From Lamellibrachia satsuma (lineage: Eukaryota; Annelida; Polychaeta; Sabellida; Siboglinidae), in NCBI GenBank assembly GCA_033239005.1, contig BSQZ01000016.1, forward strand, positions 801,531 through 865,530: a stretch of DNA of 64,000 nt, read 5' to 3'. This document shows, piece by piece, positions 1 to 13,739 of this stretch (position 1 is its first letter; the number at the start of each line of letters is the position of its first letter). The notes below the pieces were generated by a model. That model did not search any database and was not told the origin of the DNA. It was given only the letters and a program-made list of their open reading frames with translations. The translations under genes and the position numbers were made by a program.

Positions 1-1506
1 AAAAGTAATGGATTGCAAATCTCACACAGAAATGAATCAGAATTCTCCATTATCATTTACCTGTGAAGAGGTATATAACCACGGTTTGGTTGCTATAATG
101 TTCAGCTTAAAGGGAAACAAAAGTGATGGTTTTGGGCCCTTTGCAACTGCAGTTAAGAATATCATGCCAGTGGTTTACTAGGAAAGCCTTATTGAATACA
201 CATCATCTTAATTTCATGGGCTGTGCCATACTGTTAGATAACACTATATCATGATCGAGTGTCAAAGTCTAGCAAATTCACCCACCAATTGAAAATATAT
301 TTGTATACACCTATTCCTAAATTTGTCAATATGATACGGCTATGCAGGGCTGTTTGCATCAAAACTCAACCTATGTAACATATGTTGGCCTTTGCTTATT
401 AAACTAGTCATCTTTCTGGCAAAATAACATTTGAGACTCTGCATTTGTTCTGTGTCTGCCGGCCTTCCTTAATATGTCACAATAGTCTAGGTTACCCGAT
501 TTTCATAGAACTTATACACTGTTCATCAGCTGCAATCTCTTATACACTATCAGCTGTGATTATGTGTTGTGATAGAAGTTCAATATCCTTGGAGAGATGC
601 AATCCATTTGTTTTGTTGAATCAAATTAGATCAAACAAAGCAATATGTACATTAAACAATGATGGTAATGCATTCCTCAGAAATAAGAATGTCACATATT
701 GATATATTTGATTTATTTTAATAAAATAGGAGATAGTCCTTTGTCTTCTTATAAATAAATATCTGTCAGTTGCTCAAACCAAACAAAATTAACAGTCTCA
801 AATTAAAACAAAATAAATATTAAAAAGCAGAATTTTTACATGTTTATAAATGTTTAATGTCCTAGCAAATGGTTGGAAAATATCAGTTTCCAAATAGTGA
901 TTGACACTTAACAGCAATATTCTTATTTCACAGGAATGTACATAAAAATACAGAACAACAAAACATATCAAAACAGTGTTGATCTATTTTGCCTTCGATT
1001 TGTTGTGCGGTTATTGTCATAGCAACCACACCACACTACGCAAAAAAGCCATCTTTCCAACATACCATCTTTGGTGTTCTTTACGCCAGTTAATTTCTTG
1101 TGTTTGGCTGCCTAATAGACAACAAACACACGGGCAAGACTCTCAAAACAATTGAGGGTTTACGTAAAATTTCCTTAAAAAACTGACGGTAAAAGAATTT
1201 AAACTCTAAAAACTGGTGGCAGGACAATACCTATTAGAACAAGTGGTGGACACAGGAGTCAAATGTTGCTGGTTATACTGCGATTAATTATTCTTCAAAA
1301 TGGACCAGACTAACGACAATGTTCTAAAAAAGAAATCACCAACTGTCAACCATTATAATATGTGCTGTGCATAATCAGCTCATAAGTCGTGTTTAATATG
1401 TCATAGATGCATTGTGCTGAAATACCAGAAATGCAACAGGGCTATGACCTCACAATAATTAAACAGTACGTTAAAAAGGTATGCAGTGCAGTGTATGTTG
1501 ACCTAC
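1..1506. other. Left flank, no gene recognised
   Basis: AT-rich sequence that probably lies in an intron of the minus-strand EFCAB5-like gene, because the exon ending at 1507 has a good splice donor and the reading frame is still open. I examined both strands for a further exon and saw none I could support. Short open frames here have no recognisable protein content. Confidence 0.5.
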
Positions 1507-4500
1507 TTTTGTTTCCTCTGTGACATCACGGTTGTTGTCAAAGAATTTTGGGTCTTGCTCCTCTTCGTCTGGCCCTCCGTCTTCACTGTCCACTTCCGTC
1601 ACCTCCAGCACGGGCCCTGGGAGGGCATGGGAATGCATAAGGGAAATTGGAAAGTTGTATGGAAAGTGAAAGCTACTCATCAAGTTGAGAATAATTTAAT
1701 ATATATTTTCTTTTAAACACAACAACGAGTAAACTTTGTAGTTGTGCTTAAAAGGAAATTGTATATTAAACTACACTGAACTGTTATATAAAAGTGAAAT
1801 GGTGATACACAGAGAGATCTGAGATGCTGGTTTGATATCTAACTTTATATGAATTGACACGTAACTTTATAGCGATCAGATATGTGCCACATTTTATAGC
1901 GATCAGATATGTGCCACATTTTAGTACAGAGTTTCAATAACATTGTATTTAAGTTTGCTGGGTGAAATGGTAAATCGAAAGTGAGCATGGAGAAGAGAAG
2001 AGGGTGATAGGAGAAGAGGAAGAGAATGTGTGTGTGAAGACACCAAAAGAAGAAGGAGATTGGTGAGTGAGAGAAAAGGGAAAAAGAGACATGTTGAGAA
2101 AAAGACAGGGGAAGAAAAGGAAGAAGGGGAGAAGAAGGGGAAGAAGGAAAATTGGAAAGGAAGAATAAAAAAAGGGAAAATGGAAGAAGAAGAATAATGG
2201 AGAAGAGAAAAAGTTTAGGAAGAAGGGAAAGAAGGACACGTGGTGAGGAAGGGAAGAAGGGGGAAAAGAAGGGGAAAGGGAAGAAATTAAGTAAGAATGT
2301 GGAAGAGGAATGTTGTAAGGAAGGCACCTGTAGTTTCAACAACTGTTCAAATGCTTACATTTGCGAGGATTTCTCAGTGCATTTCGTATGTCATCCTCTG
2401 CCTTGTCATAGAAGATCTCAAACAGGTTGAGTATTCGATGTCGATCTACCAAGCCAACCTGAGAGACAGCGGGGCCACATCAGTTGGGTCACATAATGCA
2501 CATTTGTAGATAATAATAATATAATAACAAGAAAACGTTGATCGCGCCTGAAACCTCAGAAACCTCCGCTTATAGGCATATCAAGACAAGAGTTCCCAAT
2601 CTCAAAATCAACATACAATCTAAAAGTTGGCAACAGACGGATGAGTACGCCAGGGTGCTGAGGGAGAAAGCACGGTTAGAAAGATAGATCTTCAGAGGAT
2701 GACAAAATGTTACTATTACACTAATGCTGTAGGTAATGAATGTCAAAGTTCAGAAAGACCTAGTCACAATATTTTCTTCAACTCTGGGAACTGTTTAACT
2801 CCATTGTTTTTAGCCTTTTTTTGGTTATAATACTATAGCTTCCATTTTGATGTTTATTTATATTACTGCTGCTTTTTACCGGGCAATTTTTAAATATGCC
2901 AGTTTTTTGGCCAGTCATATGTTTTGATCGACAGGTCACATGTGTAAATAGTGAAGAAGTTTGCTATTTTCTGGTCATTGTAATATACAGAAAGATTGCT
3001 TCTATCGATATTTTCATAACCAATAACTACTTCAAAACTTAGTATTTCATCTTCTCTTAATCTCCTTGTCTCTAGTGTAATGTAATTCTCTAATGATTAA
3101 GTTGCCTTTCATAACTAAAACCTCTCAGTTCTGGAATCAGTTTAGTTGCTCTTCTCTGTATTCTTTCTAGAGTATCTGTGTCCTTACGATATGGCCTCCA
3201 TGTTTGTATACAATATTCATACAACAACATACCCCAGTGTGGTCACAGAAGCTGAACAACTGTGCCAATTTAGTGCGACGGTGCTCACGCTCCACCTTAG
3301 CCTTGTACTCGCGTGCACACTGTGAGAGATGAGTCAGGAGGTGGTCAAATATTTCGCTCGGTATGTCGATTATAAACTTCTTCATATACTGAAAAAGGCC
3401 AAAGTTTAAAACCAACAACTGTTTGATATGCACAAATGCGATAATCATCGTCATGTATTGACAATAGCTAGTCTTTTATTTTATTTCTATTCATATACTT
3501 TTTTAATACATTACTTACAACGTTATCATCAATAAATTATGTAAAGCGCCTAGAGCTTTTTACAAATATTGCACTCTATGGGAATTACATATCATTATTA
3601 TTGTTGTCAATATTATCTAATTATGGTTCTTGTACTGTAAACCAAGTTTTTTCGGACCGATGAATTCTGGGGAATTTCTCTAATCATGCAAGCAGCGAAA
3701 CTTGATTCACTCAGTAATTTAGATACGTGGACAATAAAACTTCCAGTGCATAATCCAACATAGTTACACTCCACAGGACAATACGCAGTAAAGAAGACAT
3801 TAAAAACTCCTTTTTGTTTTCAAGAATATCAACATGGCAGATGGTCCCTGACATTTGTCACCTAAACTGACCAGATGCTGTCGTTGTACATCAGGGATCC
3901 TTCCATCACTGATGCGTTCACATACTGCTAGCCAGCTACTAGAAATTTAAGCCTTGATGTCTACTAATGTTCCCTTTTCCCTCTTCGTGACTATTTTTTA
4001 GGGTGCAACAAAAAATTTTGGAAAGAGGGTACGTACTGTGTCAAAATCAGTGGTACTTTATTCGTATGAAATGAACCTGGAAGCATAATACTGATCTAAC
4101 CCCAGTTCTATTTCTGCAAAATTATGTCAGTACAACAGTGAACAGAGTCTGAGGAGACACGCACCGAGGTGTATTCGCGCACAGACAAGGAGGTGTCGGT
4201 ATCATCTGTAGGTTCCAGCAACTCTGCCATCTTGGAGGTGACCTGCCTTAGTTCCTGTGGATACTGCTCTGTTATCTCAAAGAAGGAACGCAGCGTGTTC
4301 TGGATCTGATGGTGGAAACAAGAAACAGTAATATAGTGGACTCCGCTTAACAGAATCAGTCATTTAGTAGAATAAATTTATTGGCTGGGATGGAATCATT
4401 CCAATTCCTCCTACCAATCCCTTTTCCTTCCCACCTCTCTCCTCCTATATCCATCTCCTCACCATCCATCTCCTCCACATCCCTCTCCCCACATTTCTCT

Positions 4501-7500
4501 CCTCTCCATCCCCCTCTGCATCCCTTTCCATTCCACCCCCTCCTTCCCACCCCTCCATCTCTCTCCTCCCCATACCTCTCCTCCCTACCCCATTCCTCCT
4601 CATCCCTCTCCTCTCGATCCCTCTCATCCCAATCCCTCATCTCCTCATTCCTCCCCATCCCTCTCCTCCCCATCTGAAATCTTCCAATCAATCTGCTCCA
4701 CATCCCATTCCTCCTCATCCCACATTTCATTCCTCCTCATCCCTCTCCTCTCCATCCTTCCTATCCCCATCCCTCTCCTCCTCTTCTCCCCATCACTCTC
4801 CTCCACATCCCTTTCCTCCCATCCCTCTCCCTCCCTCACCAGAGCCAGGTCGATGTGCCCGCCTGTGAGGAGACCCTCACTCCATTCCTCGTACTGGTTG
4901 ATGAGGGCCTTCATGCGCCTCTTCTTCTCTGCATGCAGCTGGCTCCTCTGTGCCTCACGTTGCTTCCGTCTCCGCCGCGCCTGAATCTTCATCACTGACA
5001 GACTGCAAACAGATCAGGCATGGGTTCATTTCAATTGTTAATTGAATTAACTCAATAAAGTTAATTTATTTAATTAATCAATTTACCAGAAAGGCTAGTT
5101 TAATTTCATTAACTTTACCAAAAGGGTTTAATTTAATTTAAGAATTTGAAAGGTTAATTTCATTTGACTGAATTGACATGAGTGATGTGTCAGGTTAATT
5201 TCACTTAATTGGAAAAATTCTGAGTTAATTGTAATTTAATTAATTAACTTTTCAGGTTAATTGCCTCATGCCTGACACAAACACATTGAAAGTGTATTCT
5301 AATTGGCATTCCTATGGAGTTTGTGCCCAATAGTGTGACATGGAGTGAAAAAACTAGTTTGTGATAAATTAAAATTGGATGGCTGCATTTAATAGTGACA
5401 TCTCATACACAACTCCTGAATAAATTTTGAAGATACATGAAATAATACTGTTTTACATTTACATGTTCTGCACATGTCAAAACAGAGTTTCGCTTTGCAA
5501 TTAATTGTCATTGACAAATCAGAAATAATTTGTTGATGATGTTGATGAAAAATATGTTGTTGTCCTGTGCAATAAATTTTTTTTACACAACAGTGACAAT
5601 TTTGCTAACAGAATAAAACTATGTTTTTATACAGCACAGTATCCATCTTTACACTTCATCACATACCAGGTTTGTTCATTTCAGTTGACACCAACTTATC
5701 TGGGAAGCTTTCAGCTATGTAGTAATTACCTCTCACAAAAATATGTTTTCACATATACCATATTTGACCTAATATGCGAGCAGTATGCTTGAAAAAAGTT
5801 AGGCCATGAAAACATGTTAAGGAACCTGTTCTTATAAGTGCACACCAAATTTTTTTTTCTCTACACATTCAGGTTACTGTTTAACATTAGTGGTGTCATT
5901 TGGTGACTGCTGTAGAACAACTGAAAAGTGGTGCCAACTGATAAACACCAGATGGCGACACTTTTCAATTGTTTCACACTAGTCAAATTACAACAATTAT
6001 GGATTATCCTGATTAAAACTGGGGGAATGTACACTTAATAGGTTAAATACAGTATGTACTATCTATGTTATGTAAAGGGAATAGCCTCTGCTATCTGGTT
6101 AAGTCACCAACAATGCTCACTGTCATGTCTACATATGCTATATAAAAATATTATGCAAATAAAAGACATTGTCATTTACCAACCACACTATATGTCTGTT
6201 GCTATATAAACTAAGTAATGTGCAACAGGCTCCAATGCACACGACATCAAATAACCACACTAGATGGGGCAATTGTGCAGTGAATCAAGTAAACATAATA
6301 CTAATGGTGAAAAAATCCATCACAGTATTTTTCAGCACAAGCTTTACAAAATATATAATTGTGTACAAGTCTCAAACATGCATGATATATATGTTTCACA
6401 AACCAGGATTGGTGTCAGTGGACTAAATAACCACTCAGTGAAGTATGTGAATTAAGAGGAAAAAACACTGGCTTCAACTTACCTGATCACATGTTGCGCT
6501 AGGGAGACACACCAAAGTATAACACCTTATGAATGTCAAGAAGGGGTAGAAATGGGTGAATAACTGGATATTAAAATGAGAGGTGATATATGGACTATTT
6601 GTAATGTGCCAAGTCTGGTATAATTAATAAAAAACACAGTTAGTAATTTAGTAGTTAGTAAACTTTCTAGTTGTGACTTTCAGCTTTCTAAGTTAAAAAC
6701 AAAATTCCTACACAGGTCTCCCCTTAAAGCATGTGGTAAATTGTGTGTGTGAATTAGTGATTTTGTTGCTGCAATGTCTGCATCAAGTGGCTCCACCTAC
6801 CTGTTGGTATCGTAATCAAACAGTTGCTTCTTCATCTCCTCGGAGATGAGACGCAGTCCGTGGATATATGGTGATGCCTCAGAGAAGTTGCTGTATCGAG
6901 GGTTATTCCTCATGAGGTACTGGGCAAGGAAGTTGATCGGGTTGAAGCGAAAATCGAGGGTGGTGAGTTCACCAACGCCTCTCTTTTCCACCTCCACCAG
7001 GAGTTTCTCCAGTCCGAGGATCAAGGTCGGAAGGAGGTTCTCGATAAGGAAGACCCGCGGTTCTAACGTCTGTAGGTGTTCCTGCAAAATGAGTATCTCG
7101 TTTATGAACTACTGAGGCAAGACCACAGTTAGGCTTCCAGAAGTGTTTCACATGAACGTAGTGCCTAAAAATATACAAATTAGATGATTTCAGTGATTCT
7201 ATTTGCAAAGAAGTAACTGTATTCCAGCAAGGTTGGAACGTTTGAAATGTCAGAACTTTGGGAGTGCGATGTATTGTGAGCAGTATAAAGTGGATCTAAA
7301 AAAGCGTAGATATTTTGGGGGTAACATTTCCGAAACAGTGGTAGCCATTTTAATATTGTGCGAATACACACTGTACGTACTGCTAATGCCAAGGGTAAAT
7401 GCGCTTGTAACATGATTAAAAGATGTGATGTGATTTTGACAAAACTTGTTCAGCACATTAGTAATTAAGTGCCAGTTAACATGGCCACCAATGGGAAAGT

Positions 7501-8365
7501 CAACTTCGGTCTGATCCCTACAGTGGGGAGGAAGCTCTTTACATATAGTGAGCATGTAGGATGCTTGTCTACTAAAAAGCCCTGTACAGTAGTGCTGGCC
7601 TCTGTTTAACAAAATGTTGCAGTCTCAAGTGCAGTACATTAATGTCTTTAATCTATACTTGTTTCAAATGCATTGTGCAATTCATCATAATATTATTAAA
7701 TTACATAATGTACCATTGCATGCATTATTAGACAATAGATACCTTGTATCAACCAAATCTTGAATGTTGTATTCTGTTTGTTTTTGTCTTAGTCTGTCAG
7801 TGTAACAAGATGATATATCGTTGCTGCTTTCAAGGCAGTTCATATTTTCATGTGGCCTTTATAACATTATTGCTGATTACAGCAATGACTTTCTATAGAC
7901 ACAGTTTTAACATATTTTAACATTGTTAGTGCCACAGAGCAAGTTTTTACTGGTATATACGTCGCATTATAAACGTATAATTTATTATTTCATAATCTGA
8001 GAACGAAAAACTAAACAAACCTTCATCCAATCCATGACAAGTACTTCTGTGGGAAGCCTTTTCACTGAGTGGATAGCATCATCACGAATCTTGTGATTCT
8101 GCTCCGACTTCAAGGCCTTTCGTTTACGCAATTTCAACAACATGTGATCTTCATGTAGCTTTGCCCAGCATCGCCCTGCACTTTTAGTGATTGGCTCCAT
8201 ATAGTTAGGCATTGGAGTCAGCTGCTCTCGTGATTTTGGCCGAGCTGACAGGTGTTCGTCGAGCATGGTTGTGTTAATCCCCATGGATGACTTTCTTGCC
8301 AGTCGTCCTGGCGATGCCACCGAGAAGGTTTGACTCATGCTCCGGTCAGTGAATTCAGCCGTCAT
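1507..8365 (-). CDS. EFCAB5: EFCAB5-like protein, N-terminal part (7 coding exons, continues off left edge)
   Basis: Coding exons on the minus strand: 8365-8021, 7081-6801, 5002-4840, 4305-4165, 3388-3233, 2458-2359 and 1616-1507. All have GT/AG borders and the phases match, giving 432 codons without a stop. The start is ATG 8365 (A at -3); an in-frame TGA lies just upstream at 8390-8392. A splice acceptor near 8429 suggests an untranslated first exon. Residues 116-209 contain a Dpy-30-like helix pair (LIENLLPTLILGLEKLL, then NPINFLAQYLMRNNPRYSNF). Residues 209-263 are a very basic helix (MKIQARRRRKQREAQRSQLH). Residues 359-370 form an EF-hand-like loop (DHTGVGLVDRHR) split by an intron; it lacks the acidic residues at positions 3, 5 and 12, so calcium binding is doubtful. 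The family is poorly characterised; a ciliary role is inferred from the Dpy-30-like segment. The gene name rests on remembered similarity and on linkage to SSH. The C-terminal part lies outside the window. Confidence 0.72.
1975..2290. repeat. Purine-rich (GAA/GGA) tract
   Basis: About 300 bp of almost pure purine on the plus strand (AGAAGGGGAAGAAGG-type text), inside an intron of the EFCAB5-like gene just downstream of the exon at 2359-2458. The open frames on both strands are low-complexity artefacts. Confidence 0.8.
3880..4115 (+). repeat. Dispersed repeat (GGGATCCTTCCATCACTGA type), single-unit copy
   Basis: The segment resembles 21420-21780 along its length: the same order of GGGATCCTTCCATCACTGA, a CTATTTTTTAG stretch, GAAAG..GGGTAC and a run near TTTATT. 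Here the GATCCTTC module occurs once; in the other copy it is amplified in tandem. No coding content seen. Confidence 0.55.
4380..4838. repeat. Pyrimidine-rich imperfect minisatellite (CCTCCCCATCCCTCT type)
   Basis: About 460 bp of degenerate tandem CTCCTCCCCATCCCTCT units fill most of the intron between the EFCAB5-like exons 4305-4165 and 5002-4840. The array stops within a few bases of the 5' splice site at 4840/4839. Purine/pyrimidine strand asymmetry is nearly complete, which can favour H-DNA. The flanking open frames are artefacts. Confidence 0.8.
5013..5277. mobile_element. Probable AT-rich MITE with TCAGGCATG ends
   Basis: A segment rich in TTAATTTAATT text bounded by GATCAGGCATGGG on the left and CTCATGCCTGAC on the right, which are inverted repeats of each other. 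Internal sequence is partly palindromic around TTAATTAA. No coding capacity. It lies in an intron of the EFCAB5-like gene. Confidence 0.5.
5758..6056 (+). mobile_element. Foldback MITE, family A copy 1
   Basis: Terminal inverted repeats: TATTTGACCTAATATGCG on the left against TTAATAGGTTAAATACAG on the right. Inside is a conserved hairpin, arm 1 GAACAACTGAAAAGTG and arm 2 CACTTTTCAATTGTTTC. Related copies lie near 11863, 27000, 27855, 36783 and 60884. No coding capacity. Confidence 0.75.
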
Positions 8366-9077
8366 TGTGAGGCTGTCTGTATCTGACACTCAGGGAAACT
8401 AGTGCAATGCCGTCCCCGTGAAAGATGAGCTGAAAACAAAAGAGAAACATTGGTGGCTTGCAGTATATTTATTATCTATCATAATGACACATTTCAACGA
8501 GTAAAATGTCATATACTCACAACTCACCATTGACACCAAGCATATGATGTTAGAAAATATATTCCCAGACATTAAAACCAAAGCTTTGAAATTTATTTTT
8601 CATGATCTAGTGCTTTTAATATATTTCTTCGTTAAATATGTCCATGTATGCAATGGCTATGCATATTTTATGGAGTATTATGCATCTTTTATCACAATAT
8701 TGTTTTGGTTTTGTTGTATCTTTCTGGATACAATGATTGACCTAGCCATTTCTAAGCCAGCACTGTACCCGGTTATAGTTTTAGGCAACAAGAGGTCAAG
8801 CACATTTTTGCATTCATGCACATTTTTGCAATCATAATTATGCTACTACCAATTCTTGCATGGTGACCTTATGAAAACTTGGGCTGATAACTGTGGATAG
8901 TAATATGGTTAGGGGTAATCTCAGTCACATATATGTTAAAATTTTGACAGTCTAGGATGTGAGCATATCAGTTACCCCAGATGTGCATGAGAGAGTGCAA
9001 GAGTGAAGAAAAGGAGGGAGAACAATGGAGAAGGAGAGAGGGAGGGGAAGAGACAGCCTCAGAGAAGCAGGGATGGA

Positions 9078-9333
9078 GGCCCTTATGAAAATAAACCATC
9101 ATATGGTAAATACCATGGTGTTTCGAAACAGGTAAACCATGTTAAAATGCCATGATATACTATGGAAACCATGGTATGCCATAGTGTTTTTAAAAAGGGA
9201 AACCATGGTATACCGTACATTTACCACATACAATGTATGAAAAAGCATGGCACAGTTTACCATGTAATGTCATGGTATACCATGGTTTACAATGTAATAT
9301 AATGAAATACCATGGTATATTTTTATAAGGGGG
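9078..9333. mobile_element. MITE with CCATGG palindromes
   Basis: Ends are inverted repeats: CCCTTATGAAAATAAACCAT on the left and CCATGGTATATTTTTATAAG plus GGG on the right. The interior consists of repeated ACCATGGTATACCATGGT-like palindromes at several spacings. No coding capacity. Confidence 0.65.
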
Positions 9334-9460
9334 GAAGAGAGGGAAACAGAGAGGCGGATGGGAGAGAAAGATTGGGAGTATAAGATAAGAGCTCCATATA
9401 ATCTGGTTTTAGTCTTGTTGAGGTTGCTCTGTTAGAAAATAGACATGTGTCAACTAACTC

Positions 9461-9815
<355 letters not shown>

Positions 9816-10208
9816 GCCTGCGGGAAACCCACAACTTCGTAAGATTTTTCTTCCAAAATTATCATGTCGTTATACACCACACAGTTCATTCTCGGGCAAA
9901 TGCACACGTATACATACCACATATACAATTTGTACTGCGTGCTTACTGCATAACTTCTACAGTAGCATCGCGAATCTATTATTTACTCAGGCGAAAATAG
10001 GTGATGCTCAATGTTTTCGTAGCGTTGCTATGAAATGGCAGGCGCATGCGCCAGGGTGGTTTAATTTCCGGGTCACAGTCTGACAGGTCACCGTAGTACG
10101 ATGGTAGAAGTACAGGTTTTTGTTGTTCTTCAAAAATGGGCTGAATTCGTGAGAACAAATGTACTAAACGAATGACTGACGTTAGAGTAGGTAAATCAAA
10201 ACATATAT

Positions 10209-13200
10209 ATGGCTCTGGTTACAGTGCAACGTTCGCCTAGTCCAAGTAACAGCCCGGAAGTGCAGTTAGGCTCGGTAAGTGTCTCATTCGCAGTCGGCAA
10301 TTCCAGACCAAACGTCCAAAGGAAGCCAAAGCCAAAGGCTAAGCCACCCGGAATCGCCCCTGGCCCTGCCCCTGGACTAGCATTTATTTTGATGGTTCTG
10401 TATTACTACTAGCCGTGTCAAGTCTGAATGAGGTAGTTATTTGGGGGGATTAATAACAATACATTTGATCATTTATGACGACATGCATGTCGTGCTAAAC
10501 TTGTCTTACTCTTAATCTATAAAAACATACACAAGTGAAGTCAAACTTATATTTTTAAGTAAAACTACAAATTAAACGTACTAGTCTATTGTGCATTGTT
10601 CAAAACAATAAATAATGTGAAACATTTGCATCATGCAGAGAGAGAGATTAAAAGATAAGTTTAAATTTTGTATACCTAAATTTTTCGGCACAATTTCTGT
10701 CTCTTATTTATCAATCCTAAGATGTTCATCTATCCGTCGTTATATTGTTAATATATATTTGTTTATATGACAGTTACAGTAGTCACATATATAGCCTATG
10801 TATTGATTTGCCCCTTTAAATTGTTTCGTCTTGACACTGCATAATATCGTGACAGATATTTCTTCTCGGAACATATTTGTATAATTTTATTGGGGCTTTC
10901 AGTTTCTCTACAAGACACATTAATTAGCTTGGCATGATGTAGCTTTGTTTCTTGTTCCCACATACCATCTTTTGGCAATCTGACATACATCCGTTCTCTC
11001 TAGCCCTTTTTCACGGCTAATGCAGGAGTGTTTTTTATGTTAATGCGGTTTTTACTTCCCCTGGCATAGAAAGGACCTACTGCTTTTCATATCTCATCCT
11101 AGATTACACTTATTATATCAAACTTCTTATATCCACATGCCAGGTGCTAGGCAAGTCGCCCGTTGTTGTAGCCAATTTTTTATGAAGCGAGTGGGTGGGT
11201 TGCCGGCCTTGGGGTCTCGACCCAGTCAAGAGACAAGCACCATAACAATTGAGCCACTGCGCTAATATATGATGTTTGAATATGTACCATTGACATTGTC
11301 ACATGACGTCATTGTGTGTAGCAGCATTCATACTCTAATCAATATCTGTGTGTTGTAGTCCATGTGTATATAGATTAAATATTAATGTTATAAATATAGA
11401 AGTTAAATATAGAAATGTTACATATATAGAAGTTATTGTAGATTTGCCACCAGTGCTGGGTCCGATTATGTAATTGCAATTGTAATTGATTACAGCAAAA
11501 TGCTGTAGTTGTAATTGACTTCGGTTTTGGAATTCTGCTGTGATTGTAATTGAAATATGTTGTGTAATGTCATCAATTACACTCAATCACAATCAATTAC
11601 AATATTTTTTTCTATAACAAACTACCAAAAAAAATCTACAATAATATAAATACTCTCACACCAATTGAAAATTGCCACATGGTGTGCCTTAAAAGAGAAA
11701 GTGAAAGCACTAGAGTGGATACAAATATCCGTGTTATTAGTGGGCAGTTATTTATCACTTATGTTTTGAAATTATATTCCCATTATAACGAATTGTTCAT
11801 ACAGGATCCATAGGGTTTATAAAATAATGAAATTTGCACGGGACAACGTTAATTTTGATTATGCCATATTCGACCTAATGCACGTACATTGCGACAAGTT
11901 GGGTCATAAAAAATTTGAAGGAATCTGTTCTTATTCTAGTGTTGTCATTTGGAGACTAGTGTAGAACAACTGAAAAGTGGTGTCAACTGTTTAGCACCAG
12001 ATGGCGACATTTTTCAGTTGTTCCACACCAGTCAGGTTATAATAATTATGGATTAAAAAGCGGTGTACGCAAATTAGGGCATGTACGCTTAATAGGTCGA
12101 ATATGGTATGTCTGTTATGGGGCCACAAAACTGATAAAGCTAATGTAGTGTTTCAATTGCCTTAACCAATACTTGGCATTTCTTTTGCGTTCCTTGCCCT
12201 GTCCCACTGTTGCAAGGGGCATGTGTTTATTGTTTGTTGACCTGCACACTGGCACTTTCCCATTGGTAATCTGGTTAATTAGTAGATTACAAATTAGGTT
12301 TTAGCCCTTGTTGGGTGTGACAGGTTAGGTCTTAGAGTGCTGTTGTGTTGTCAAGCGAATTCATTGCACTTTCAGGTCTCTCACTGTGACACTTGGAATG
12401 TGCAAAAAAGAATGTTGTAACTAAGTAATGATCTTGACTGGAAATGAACACAGATTTTAAGATATAAAACATATTATTATGCTTAATTTGCATTTTAGTA
12501 AAGCAACAGTTTATATTTAAATGTCTATACAATTAGTAATCTACATCTGTATAATAATTTGTCTGTATTTTATTATTAATTGTTCTAGTTTAATGTTCTA
12601 TAGGCATATGTTTATATTAATTATTACTCCATATTATTGCTCCATATGAACTGTATATATTTTGTCTTTTTATGTAGAGCCAATTTTTTTCTTAGGCTTC
12701 CTATTATCGGTATCAGAGTACTTTAGTTAGAAAAATATCAGTTTATAATTTATGAACATGATATTCAAGTCAAAACATTAATTAAACAGATATTAAGTAA
12801 TTAACTGCCAAATGACATGAACAGTGGTGGTTCAGTAAAAACACATTAATGTTGTTCGAATAGATGCCGTTTCTACTATACAGCTTGATTTTAGAATCGA
12901 TCACACATTGTACAGGTCTCTAAATTTCATTCCCTGGATAGTTTGTGGTGGTATATACTAAAATAATCATTCATTGTTTTAGGATTTTCCAGATGGCGAG
13001 AGTGGACAGAAATCTCCTCACAAGTCACAGAGGTAAGGATTCCTCCAAAACTGTTTTTCTATGGTGATGTCTATCTGTGTTAGTGCTTGAAGTGTATAGC
13101 ATCATGTGTACAGACATGTACTGTCATGTACACCTGTCATGTTGTTGCACACACCTGTCATGTACACCTGTCATGTTGTTGTGTACTCCTGTCATGTTGT

Positions 13201-13667
13201 TGCGCGCACCTGTTGTGTACACATGTTGTGCGCATCTACAATGTACACTTGTTGTATATGACTGTTTACATGGAAATTAGTAGTAGTAGTAGTAGTAGTA
13301 GTTACCATCATTAGTACTGAATAACAGTTCCACTGCACACCACCAGGTGGTGACATAGCGAACATATTGTCCTGTCTGACTAAAAAAAATTATGTATTGG
13401 AATGGTTACTAAAACGAACCATGCTAAATCTAGTTGTAATACATGGAATATTTATAGTAATACTATTGTATGCTCAGTCAGGGAAATATGATATGCAATT
13501 AACAAACAAATTTATGGCAACATAAGTTTGAAAGTGTAGTGAATACCCTTTACTGTAACTGAATAGCATCAGACCATTTGTTCTTACAAAAGGATAAATG
13601 GCGGGTCAGTGTATTTATAGCAGTTATGATAGATCTGTGTTTATTCTAGCACACTAACATATATGCA

Positions 13668-13739
<72 letters not shown>

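Noticed and set aside
4356..4730. Gly/Glu/Arg-rich and Pro/Ser-rich open frames
   Set aside because: Purine/pyrimidine minisatellite inside an EFCAB5-like intron.
8366..8389. GTG at 8389 as the EFCAB5-like start
   Set aside because: It is not an ATG and an in-frame stop lies immediately upstream; ATG 8365 has a better context.
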